Assembly: GCF_022201045.2 (NCBI RefSeq)
Contig: NC_068558.1
Coordinates: forward strand, 1,922,001-1,986,000
Direction of reading: 5' to 3'
DNA: 64,000 nt
From: Citrus sinensis
Lineage: Eukaryota > Streptophyta > Magnoliopsida > Sapindales > Rutaceae
Part shown: one piece after another, positions 48,819 to 60,466 of the stretch
Numbering within the stretch: the stretch's first letter is position 1
Layout of the letters: every line of letters starts with the position of its first letter
Notes under the pieces: model-generated
What the model was told of the DNA's origin: nothing
Database searches by the model: none
Seen by the model: the letters and a program-made list of their open reading frames with translations, nothing else
Program-made: the position numbers and the translations under genes

Positions 48819-51800
48819 TTGATGATGATGGTTCTTGATTTAGTGCCCTGTAATGTACATATATGTTAAGGTGAGAAACACCCTTGAAATAAGTTAGCCA
48901 TCTTGTTTGTAATGACGATCTTGGCTAGAGTGGCAGTTTATGTACAGTCATTCGGTTTGTTTGCGTAGGACTGTTTAATGCTAAATGAATTTGTGGTTGG
49001 TATACTCAAGTTGTAGTTTCTTTCGTAATCGTCTCTTTTGATCCTCTCTTTTGATTCTCTCTTTCTCATTGCAAGACTGTTGGCTGCTTCGGCCCAATTT
49101 CCGAAGACGAAACAGGCTTGATATGGTAGATTTCAATTTTAAGAAGGATAAGGATTCTTTTCAAAAAAAAAAAAAGAAGGATAAGGATTAAATATATAAA
49201 GTAAGTTGTGGGGCAAATTCAGTTGCAGTTAAAAGTTACAATAGCAATAAATTCTCTTCATTTTAATGCTTTTATTCCCCCACACTTGTAAAAAAAAAAT
49301 ATGGGGAATATTGCCAAAAAAAAGAGTAATTGATTAATTTTAAAGTTATGAAACCAATTTAATTTTTAAATTATAATAACAAATATTTATTAAATATTTT
49401 AATATTATAATTTTAAATTACAGCTGTCTAACTTTAACATCAAACCGAATCTACAGCATAGCATACTAGGAATATAACATTATTGTGGGGAAAAAAAAAA
49501 GATGAAAGAGAGAATGAGAGATAGTAAAAAAGGTTGAACTATCATGACGCATCAAAATTGGCGATCATGTTGGACTTTCAAATCAACACTCCGTCGTCGA
49601 ATCATCATGAGCTTTCATTCCTTGTGCCCTACGCCAAATTCTAATTTACAAAGGAAAGAAAAGGGTATTCGTAAACCAATGATACGATGGACCCCGCTAC
49701 CCAGCCCCATAAGATTAAAAATAATGACTTTTTTTTTTAAACGAACTACGACAATCAAGATTATAACTCATATTATATGATACTATTATTGATATTTATA
49801 ATTAAACTATCACTTATATATGATACTATTATTGATATTTATAATTAAACTATCACTCATATTTACATGAGATTATTATTAGGATTGATTTTTATATATT
49901 CCTACAAAGCAGTGTCCATATTTTTTATCCTTTCTAATATTTGAGGAATGTCTACTCCACTCATATTAATAAGAAAAAAAATCGACTTTCAATCAATTAT
50001 AAGTTATAATTGGTGAGGGCAGCAGCCCAGCCACTCGGCTAAAGGCTAAGTGACCCAATGGCTTTCTTGTTAAGCCTCAGTGCCTAACAAATTTTCATTT
50101 TCGAATTTATCCCATCATCAATTTATGAGTGGAGCTTGCAATGCCCTCAAGAAATTTTATTTTTTATTTTTATATTATTTTTTATCAAATAAAAAAATAT
50201 AAGATTAAAATAAAATCTTAATTTAATTTTACTGTTATTTAGAATTTATTTAGAATGAATTTAATTAAATTATAAAAATATTTTTCTGAATAGAATTATT
50301 ATTATTATTATTAAGTAATTTACTTCTTTATTATTTCAAAATTATTTTGATTTTATCTATAAATTAATTATATCATATATGAGGATTAAAAAATATTTAA
50401 GGGTTCATAATTTCTAAATATATCTCAGTTCAGTTAAATTCATATTTTTCCTTTTATGTAAAGTGTCATTTTTATTTTAAATAGATGCTATTTAGATAAA
50501 GTCGTAAACATTGGTAGAAAAGTGATAAAATCAATGCCAACCTAATCTTTATCGGTAAGGTGAGTTTTTTTATTTCTAAGGGTTGGCGTCACAAAGCAAA
50601 ATGGCATGGTTGCATTTGGAGGATGATGGGTAGAGATGACAAAAATTCCCATGGAGATGGAGGCTTTGAGATATTTTTCTCATTTGAAGAGGGTATATGA
50701 ACAATTTTATATTTAATTTCTTATTTAGAGAAAGGACGAAAATTATTTAATATCCAATATCTTATTTATGGAGGAAATTTATATTTCTATTATTTTATTT
50801 ATATTTCTGCTAAAATTTTATAAATACATTTAAAATTTAATTTGTAACAGTGTAAATAACAACAATAATAATAACATCTAATATAAACACTTAAAGATTG
50901 TCGAAGATAACTTTGCTGATACTTTATACAGTGTGACTTTTATGGATTTGTTTAACATTGAAATTCTACTTTTGTTTAATTTCATAGATTGTATTGTAAT
51001 TTTGATGGTATGAACTTAGTTTGATGGAAATAATTTTAATTTCTTTAATTTATTTTTATGCTTTTGTGTTGATAGTACGATTTTATACTTTTACAAAATA
51101 ATATAATTAAATTAAGTTTATAAAATAAAATTTCAATTATTCGGAGATTGAGTATTCTCGATAATCCCCTCTTGTCCCCTCAAATAATTTTAAAGAGGAC
51201 GGAAAGGTAAGAGGATATGAGTAGAGTATTATGAATGGGGTACGAGGAAGTGGATCCCTAATGATGTGTATTATATAGTGGAAAAGATAAGAGAATAATT
51301 AAGATATTAAATAGAGTAGTGCTAGAGAGAGATAAGCACGAGAGAAAGACGAGAAAATTTTTTTTTCTCTCTCTCTACCCACTCATTCTCTCTCTACTAT
51401 TTTCTTTATTATTTCTCTCGTCTTTCCTTCATACTTCTCTACACCAAGTATTTTCGTATTATATATGTAAAATTCAATCATAAACTTAAAAGAAGGTCGT
51501 TTATATTTTTTAAAATGGAGCCATCATCACTCATGCATATTATAAATATATTTTGTCTCGGGTTTGGTGGAGATGATATAATAAAGTTTAGAAGCAATAT
51601 GCTAGCTTTTTCTTTCAGCATAAACAGCGAGCGTTTAGTAAACTTAGTATATTAAAATTTAAAGTTTCAGTCTGTACCTTAATTACATTTATACTTAAAA
51701 GAAGAGTATGGTGGTGGATCGATCGAACCTAGAGAAGTTTATTAATTCCACAAAAATTAAAGTACAATCAGACTCTCCACGTACTGTTTGGCGAGATTGA

Positions 51801-52037
51801 GTTATTTATTTTAGTTTAAGAATTTGCTTGTGTTAGTGTGTTACAGCGCTACATGTCACAAAACACACAGTCTCTCCCAATATTAATAAACTTTTTATAA
51901 TTTTAAAAGCAGACAGCAAACGATACGTCTTTGTTATATATGCAAGGAGAAGAAAAGAAAAGAAAGAAATTAAGCAAGTTACAAGTGATATATCATGTAA
52001 TATTAATAGGTGCGGTTTGATCGATCGGTTCCGATTA
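48819..52037. other. Spacer between the two HMA5 genes
   Basis: It begins with the 3' region of HMA5-a, then turns AT-rich. AAAGTTACA words at about 49228 and CAGCTGT at about 49423 may be ends of a small MITE of the 1491-1763 type, but no clean borders were found. A ~45-bp direct duplication, ATGATACTATTATTGATATT, occurs at 49776 and 49820. CT-rich runs occur near 51365-51420. The promoter of HMA5-b does not visibly resemble the duplicated promoter of HMA5-a. Confidence 0.45.
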
Positions 52038-55000
52038 ATGGCGACCAGCAAGTTGCTGGCATTGGCTTGTATACGAAACGAGAGTAGTAGTTATAGGGAC
52101 TTGTTGACATCGACACTCAAGTACCCGAAAGTTGTGTCGGGTCCGGTAAAGTCCTGCAGCAGAGCAATATTATTATCGGTGAAGGGAATGACTTGCTCGG
52201 CCTGTGCAGTGTCCATCGAGAAAGCCATCAAACGCCTTCCTGGAATACACGACGCCGTCGTTGATGTCTTGAATAACAGGGCTCAAGTCTTGTTCTACCC
52301 CTTTTTCGTTAACGTAAGTAATTTATAATTATAGTTAACATAACTAATGTTACTTTTAATGATCTTTTTCTTTTTTGCATTTGCATCTCTCTTTTACATG
52401 TAGCTTGTTTTGTTAGCTCTGCTGACAGCTGCTCCTGAATTTCTTAATCTTTGCTTCCGAATTACTCTTATTAGTTGAATACATATATATATATAGGACA
52501 AACTTCTTATTTTTTCAGGGCGTTTAGTTCCTCTCCAACTCCATCCCATCACTGTCGTATTTTCTGGCTTTGAGATTTGCGTTTTTGCTTTCATTTTGTC
52601 CATTTCTTGCTTCTAATTTAGGATTGCAGTTTGTGAGGTCATTTGGCAGCTGCTATACGTTTGCTATCGCATTCATCATATAATTACATACCGTATAATA
52701 ATAATTCTAAACCATACTCAGTACTCACTTCAAGAGTGGTTCGTTCTTTATTATTATTATTATTATTATTTTTACTCCTTATCCGAGATAATAAGTGCAG
52801 CCACGGTTCGAATGAATTTGGCTGGGACTGCATAAGATTGAAGTAAGGACCTCAGGTTTATTCTTGATATGAGCCCTAAACCTCGGACGCTTTAGCCCTT
52901 GTTTGACTGAAAAAACTCACTCATTTTTACAATCCATACTGACTGATACTAACGTAATTTACTCCACAAATATACTTTTTCTAGCGAAACAAGAAAACGT
53001 TACCATATCATATTCAATTAATGTGTAAGTTTTTTTTTTAATATCGTCAAGGAGGAGACAATTCTTGAGGCAATTGAGGGTGTTGGATTTAAAGCAACGC
53101 TCGTCCCTGGGGAAACAATTGAGAAATCTACTCAAGTATGTCGAATACGCATTAAGAAACTAACATGCACTTCATGCTCCTCGACTGTTGAAAAAACTTT
53201 TCAAGCAATTCAGGGTGTACAGAATGCCCATGTCACCTTAGCTACTGAAGAAGCAGAAGTTCACTACGATCCGAGAATTCTGAGCTGCAATCAGCTTTTG
53301 AAAGCTATTGAAGATACTGGATTTGAAGCCATACCAATCAGCACAGGAGAAGACATCGTAAGCAAGATCCATCTTCACCTTGATGGCCTATATACTGATC
53401 ATTCAGTGACAATGATTGAAAGTTCTCTTCAAGCGCTCCCCGGCGTTCTTGACATTGACTTGGATCCTAGCATACATAAAATTTCCATTTCTTACAAGCC
53501 AGCCATGACAGGACCCAGAAACTTTATAAAAATGATAGAATCAACTGCTTCTGGGCATTTTAAGGCCAGAATATTTCCTGAAGGTGAAGGAAGAGAAGCG
53601 CAGAAACAGGCAGAGATTAAGAAATACTACAGATCATTTCTATGGAGTTTGGCTTTTACAATTCCTGTTTTTTTAACCTCCATGGTCTTCATGTATATCC
53701 CAGGAATCAAGAATGTACTGGATACCAAAATAGTTAATATGCTTACCATTGGAGAGATTATAAGGTGGGTGCTATCAACTCCTGTGCAGTTCATTGTAGG
53801 CAGAAGATTCTACACCGGTTCTTACAAAGCTTTGCGCATTGGTTCTCCTAATATGGATGTTTTGATTGCCCTGGGAACTAATGCAGCTTACTTTTATTCG
53901 GTTTACTCAGTGTTGAGAGCAGCTCTTTCTCCATATTTTATAGGTAAAGATTTTTTCGAGACTAGTTCAATGCTTATATCCTTTATTCTGCTTGGAAAAT
54001 ACCTAGAAGTTCTGGCCAAGGGAAAGACATCTGAGGCTATTGCCAAGCTTTTGGACTTGGCACCCGAAGCAGCGACACTGCTGACTATGGATGAGGAAGG
54101 CAATGTGATAAGCGAAGAAGAAATTGATAGTCGATTGATACAAAGGAATGATGTAATTAAAATTATTCCTGGTGCAAAAGTAGCTTCAGATGGTTATGTT
54201 TTGTGGGGAAAAAGCTATGTGAATGAGAGTATGATAACCGGAGAAGCGTGGCCAGTGGCCAAGAGGGAGGGTGATACAGTGACCGGTGGCACTTTGAATG
54301 AGAATGGGGTGTTACATATTAAGGCAACAAGGGTTGGATCAGAGAGTGCTCTTGCTCAAATTGTTCGACTTGTCGAATCAGCTCAGATGGCTAAGGCTCC
54401 AGTTCAAAAGTTCGCTGATCGCGCTTCCAAATACTTTGTGCCTCTGGTAATTTTACAACATAATTGTTCTAGGTTCTGCAATTTTCTATGAATACTTTGA
54501 GGAATCTAAAGTAAATTTCCAGTTTTTTATTAATAAATATCTCTGTTCTTTCTGAGGTCATCATCTTGTCATTTTCAACATGGCTTGCTTGGTATTTGGC
54601 TGGAAATTTCCATAGCTACCCAGAATCCTGGATACCATCTTCAATGGATAGCTTTGAGCTTGCACTACAGTTTGGAATCTCTGTCATGGTCATAGCGTGT
54701 CCATGTGCTCTGGGCCTAGCAACTCCGACTGCTGTAATGGTTGGTACTGGAGTTGGTGCATCTCAGGGAGTACTGATTAAAGGGGGACAAGCACTTGAAA
54801 GTACCCATAAGGTTAGCAATGCCCTTAATGTTGCTGTTTAATACTAGTTTATTCTTATTTATTTATTTTTTCACAAAGACTTGAATTGATAACCAACTGC
54901 TCTGTTAAAAATAATGTAGGTGAATTGCATTGTGTTTGACAAAACCGGAACTATGACAATTGGAAAGCCGGTCGTTGTTAATACAAAACTTTTGAAAAAT

Positions 55001-56145
55001 ATGGTACTAAGAGACTTCTATGAACTTGTTGCCGCAACTGAGGTATTTTTTTTTTTCGGTTTTTTTGGTCTGTTGGAGATATTGTTCTTTTAAGAGAGCT
55101 GGTCATAGTCATTATTGCTTATAATGAATTGACTATTGATACCATTTGTTGCAATTCATCTTCTAGGCTCACAGTGAGCATCCATTAGCCAAGGCTATCA
55201 TTGAATATGCTAATAAGTTTAGAGAAGATGAAGAGAATCCTATGTGGCCAGAAGCTCAAGATTTTGTCTCCATTACTGGCCATGGAGTGAAAGCCATCGT
55301 GCGAAACAAGGAGATAATGATCGGAAATAAGAGCTTGATGTTGGATAATAACATTGACATACCACATGATACTGAAGAAATGCTAACCGAAACTGAAGGA
55401 ATGGCTCAAACTGAGATCCTAGTATCTGTAGACGGGGAATTGACTGGAGTTTTATCCATATCTGATCCATTGAAACCAGGTGCTCATGAGGTCATTTCCA
55501 TTCTAAAGTCAATGCAAATAAGGAGCATCTTGGTGACAGGTGACAATTGGGGAACTGCCAAATCTATTGCAAGCGAAGTTGGAATTGAAACTGTTATAGC
55601 TGAAGCCAAACCTGAACAGAAAGCGGAGAAAGTGGAGGAGTTACAGGTATAATGCAAATTACTCCGTTTCATTTATGTACGTTTTATGTTTGTTCCATTA
55701 CATTGAAGAATCATTATCCTGTTGACAGGCTTCAGGATATACCGTGGCAATGGTGGGAGATGGCATCAATGACTCACCAGCACTTGTAGCAGCAGATGTC
55801 GGAATGGCAATTGGTGCTGGCACAGACATTGCCATAGAGGCGGCTGATATTGTCCTAATGAAGAGTAACTTGGAGGACGTGATTACTGCCATTGACTTGT
55901 CGAGGAAAACCTTTTCGCGTATTCGCATCAACTACATTTGGGCTTTGGGTTATAACCTTCTTGGCATACCAATTGCTGCAGGAGCCTTTTTCCCGACTAC
56001 TAGATTCCGCTTACCACCATGGATCGCTGGAGCTGCAATGGCAACCTCTTCAGTTAGTGTGGTTTGCAGTTCTCTATTGTTGAAGAATTACAAGAAGCCT
56101 AAAAGGCTGAACAACCTTGAGATCCATGAGATTTTGACCGAGTGA
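52038..56145 (+). CDS. HMA5: Copper-transporting P1B-type ATPase HMA5, copy b, 981 aa
   Basis: Six exons: 52038-52313, 53052-54446, 54557-54811, 54920-55042, 55167-55646 and 55729-56145, together 2946 nt in frame. Exons 2-6 have exactly the same lengths as in copy a. Only exon 1 differs, by 24 nt, because the N-terminal linker is shorter. HMA1 keeps GMTCSAC (Cys53, Cys56). HMA2 keeps both cysteines (131, 134), but the preceding Gly-Met has become Lys-Leu (KLTCTSC). CPC lies at 605-607, DKTGT has Asp649 (reading [11 protein letters not shown]), SEHPL has His688 and GDGIND is at 853-858. The actuator reads [11 protein letters not shown] where copy a and Arabidopsis have [11 protein letters not shown]. 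There are no disabling changes, so this is a tandem paralogue that may have changed copper affinity or expression. It is convergent with GSTT copy A. Confidence 0.95.
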
Positions 56146-56665
56146 TGATGGCTCTGGATTTAGTGTTCTGTACAGATACGTCCAGGAGAGAATTTATCCT
56201 AGAATAAGTAATCTTGAGAATAAAGACGATATTGGCTACACTGATTGTTGATGTGCATACAATCAGTTCTTTGATGATATGCAAATGTCGGATTGTTTTA
56301 GTGCTATGAAGATCCATTTAGGAGTTATGTATTCGTCAAAATAAACAAAGGAAGGGATTTCGTTCAATTAATTTTGTGGTATACATATATATACATACAT
56401 ACATTAACCTGTTCATCGATCGCTCTATTATTAGTGTCATAGTGCGGCTTTCCGGTCGTCAGAATCTACAATGTCTACCATTGAGATTTCATACCCCAAA
56501 ACCCAAAAGAACACAATAAATATGGTACGTGTGCCAGGCTCAGTCTCATTCTTCAATCCAGTTTAGGCAGCCTCTACAAAACTAGCTTTAAACCAAGCTT
56601 CTTCAAAGAAAAGAAAGGGTTTGCAAATCATTCAACATTCTTCGCTGAAGAATTTCTCACATTTT
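56146..56665. other. Intergenic between convergent HMA5-b and GSTT-A
   Basis: About 520 bases should hold both 3' untranslated regions. A TA/CA-type microsatellite lies near 56381-56404. I see no gene. Confidence 0.5.
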
Positions 56666-59424
56666 TTAATGCAATGTTGTGTTAGAGCTAGATGAAGATC
56701 CGCTGCTAGCTCCCAATGATTGCTGCTTTTGCAGATTCTCTTTGACTTTGAAGAGGACTTCGTGCACCTCATCAAAGTGTGGTCTCGTTGCATTTTTTGT
56801 GCTCTCAATCCACTGTTGCACTTTCTTGTGTGGGCCCATTAATCCAATTCGATCTTCCTCATCCAAAAGCTAAATCCAAAAAAATACATTCCATTGCAAG
56901 ATCTCATATAACCCATACCATATGTTAAAGACTTCAAGTAAATAGAATTTTGAAAATGTTTGTCTTTAAGCCGTGTTCATAACATAATAAGCATTCAGTC
57001 AATCCATACCTCCAGCTGCATTGTTTCACACACTAGGCTGAGATCTGCTATGGATGGTTGATTGCTACCCACCAAGAACCGTCCACTCCCCTTGAGCCAA
57101 AAAGACTCGATCTTTGAGAGAGAGGAGGACAAAATTTTCTTACCTTTGGCAGCTGCTTCTGGATTCAGTGGAAGGCCAACCACAGGTGCTAGTTTATGAT
57201 TAAAAACATATTTGACTGAACAGAAAAACACATAATAAAAATCATTAGAAAATGGAAAACTTGAAAAAGTACACTCTTCAGGACATCATTGGTCATTAAT
57301 GAAGACTGTGATAGCGGCATCCACTGTTGAATCAATCCCTATCAAGTATCTGAAATGCTCTTTGCATTTCATGCTTATCATATATCTACTGCCTATTTGA
57401 TCCATGAACATATTTTCTTGTATTAAGAGCTTCCATGTTGGGCACCATCTTGATGTCATAGTTGTAAATGTTTGATGAACTTGAAATTTGGCAAGTTTAA
57501 ATAGTGTAAGAAAGACAAAATCCAATGGTGGGTTTTTAAAAAATGCTTATTTTATAAAAAATATATTAAAGGATGTAGTTCATATAAAAGAAAAACATCA
57601 TTGTAAGAAGAAATATATTTTTTGCATGATGGTTACAGCTTACAAGGTACCTGTACCCAAACGTAAATTAGAATGATGCCAATCCAGGACTGAATGAATC
57701 TTGGCTCTCTTCAAAAGATCATTGGGATACCTTAAAACATGAAACAATTGTTGGAAATAGGTGGTGGAACATATAAAATGGAACTGAAGATGGAATACAA
57801 TAGATAATTTTGATATTATTAGTATTTTTCACAATGAGAACACAAAACGTAAAGTTAACAATGTAAGTTCATGCAGTATGCATCAAGTTAAAAGACATAT
57901 ATTTAGTGTGGTTATGCATCAAGTTAACAGCAAAGCAGGTAACAAACATGGGATGCTGTTGGTATTGCCCATCGCCATCATCTCTACCTTAAAGTTAAGC
58001 ATCCATGCAGGAAGTCATGTCTTAATCTAACATTGAAATTATACCAGTAAAGTGGTCAGTAAAAGTATTGTTTATTCTTTGCCCGGACAAATTTCTAATA
58101 CCTTACCATGACCAACTCCACATCATACCTCGTGTTTAAGAAACTCAAGCAAGGAATGAAACTGAGATATTTAGTTGTTTACCTCAAACTGGTGAGCAAG
58201 TACTTACCAATGATCTGCCACTCCAGGAAATGCACAGGAGAGATAAGTAAGAATGGCATGACTGCAAAGAAATAAATAGATACATCAGTCAGTGTAACAT
58301 AAAATTTTGGTTATGACCTATTCCACCATCAAAAAAGGGGCACACAAGAGTCCTTTGAATAGACTAAAGTATTAACAAGATTTCTGAAAGACACCAAAAA
58401 AAAAAAAAAATCTCAAATTGCATAACATCATCTCTCACTCTCTCTTTTTTCTTTTTTTCTTTTTTGGGTTGGCTTTTGGCGAAGAAATGCATAACATAAG
58501 CTCTAATTTCTTAGAATTCATCAAAAGTAAGACCTTAACCTAGAGATTTGAAACGCTATTAAACATATTACCTCTCAAACAGCTTCAATCTGCCATCAAC
58601 AATAGCTGGTACTTTCGCCATAGGGTTTATGTCTGTCAAAACAGCAACAAAGCAAAGGTTACAAACTGAATTTTTTTTTTTTCTTTCCAATGTGCTATTG
58701 CTATCTCTGTGAAAACACAGCACTGGCAATTCAGTTTTTATCACCCAAAAGTTAAAGTAATCCGAAACCCCCATCACTTCCAAAGGCCTAGAAACTTTGT
58801 AAGCTTTTATACCCTTGATTTTAGTCAATAAAATAAGCAATTCCAAAATCTTATAGATGTATCAGTCACCAGTGTTCCTACACTAGTTGAGTTGGTATAT
58901 ATCATGTTCTCAATTCAACAGCTAAACACACAATACAGTAACCGTCAGTATGCCCACAATTCTCATATTTTTCTAATACGATTGTCTCCTTCAGTACAAA
59001 TTTACCATGGGTTTCAATTTTCATCAGCCAAAAAAAAAAAAAATTAATAATAATAATAATTCAAATTAACCCATTAAAATATTCAACAAATAATCATGAT
59101 CTTGATCTGTATCAGAATTTAAATTGATATTTGATACAACAAGGCTGGTCAAATGAATGATCATTAAAAGACCAGACCAGAAAGTTTTACCTTTGAACTC
59201 GGGAGAGTGTTGCTCACGGTTGGCTAACTTGACTTCAATCTCTTCAAAATCTATTCCATTGACCCTGAATACAAATAAGTGAGATGATATTAGCATATCT
59301 TAAAAGAACAGTAAAAAAGAACTTAGAAGTTTATCAAATGGCAGTGAATATAGGACTACTTGCAGAAGATAATAACAGCCCGAGATGGCTGTGACAGTCG
59401 ATCCGCGTATACTTTCAGCTTCAT
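56666..59424 (-). CDS. GSTT: Theta-class glutathione S-transferase, copy A, 247 aa, lacking the peroxisomal tail
   Basis: Seven exons, high to low: 59424-59360, 59264-59191, 58632-58572, 58261-58208, 57730-57651, 57215-57010 and 56869-56666, together 744 nt in frame. Theta GSTs conjugate or reduce with glutathione and in plants have glutathione peroxidase activity on organic hydroperoxides. The thioredoxin-fold N-terminal domain starts MKLKVYADRLSQPSRA, with catalytic Ser11. VPAIVDGRLKLFES is the glutathione-binding gamma-site region. The all-helical C-terminal domain has HSVLDWHHSNLR and GSNQPSIADLSLVCE. The protein ends TTLH. In copy B and in Arabidopsis GSTT1 the same position is followed by Ser-Lys-Ile, a type 1 peroxisome signal. 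Here the serine codon is TAA. The next codons (AAA, ATG, TGA) line up with AAA, ATC, TGA of copy B, so this is a single-base loss of the signal. Confidence 0.92.
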
Positions 59425-60466
59425 TTTGCTTTCTTTCGCTCGCTGACACTAACTACTGGCGATGTTATGAAATTGTGTTCTGTTGGTTTCAATCCTCGAC
59501 TCATGCTTATCGGGGCAAACCGGGATGATTATTTTATAATTATCATATTATTTCTTCAACAGCGGAGCCACTGACACGGAGACGCGTGCAGTTACAATTT
59601 CACTGTCTGCGCTAGTACAAATATTTTGTATGATTTTCTTCCCTCCATTATACAAACATCGTCGTGCCATGTCGTTGGATTGGATTTGATTTGGAACGAT
59701 TAATTGGACGTCCCTTGCAAAGCGACAACATTTGGACATGTCGCCTTTGCCCCGTCCGTCTTCTAGACTCTAATTTAACTGCAGTAGCCCTGTCCGCAAT
59801 ATTAAGGTGACCGCGACCGCGAGGAGGCTTCGCAGCTCACTTGTGGGTCCACACCATATGACTGTAAATCCGTCGCATTGCTTCTCTCAGTGAAATGATA
59901 AATAAAAATGGTGACCACTCTTAAGTCTCTTATCTCATCTCTCCGGAATCCGAATCCTCTCATAGCCCATAGGAAAGATGTAAGACGATAATTCAAACAA
60001 AAAAATAAATTCATTTTCAAAATGCGACCGTCACCAAACTTTCCCGTGAACGACAACGAGTTATCGTTAGGAGGTGGAAGTCTGAGCTGATGACCATGCT
60101 GCAATGTAAATATGTAATGTCAAATTTATTTCTTGATATATTTACCAACTTCAGAAACCAATATATAACTAATAATCGAAGGCCGCTTGTGAATTGTGAT
60201 TTGTATTAGCGAATTGTTACTAGTAATTCCCTTTTGGTTTAGGTAGGATCCCATATTATTATTATTATTATTATTATTGCATTCCCTTTTAACAATTCGT
60301 TGGTACGAGAATCCCCGTACAATCTGAACTTTTTAAGAAGGCTCCATTATATTTAAACATATCTGTGCCAGCTTCAAGTATCATCATTATTCAATCTCTA
60401 CAACTACAACGCTGTAGCCTTAAGCCAAGCTTCTTCGAAGAAAAGAAATGTTCTGCAAATATTTTC
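59425..60466. other. Spacer between the two GSTT genes
   Basis: It contains the promoter side of GSTT-A and the 3' side of GSTT-B, with an ATT microsatellite at about 60253-60278. Open frames on the minus strand at 59548-59739 and 59802-60104 show no family resemblance and are not called. Confidence 0.45.

Noticed and set aside
59802-60104. 100-codon minus-strand open frame between the GSTT genes
   Set aside because: No recognisable domain, poor composition and no conserved splice signals. It probably overlaps the 3' region of copy B's neighbour spacer.
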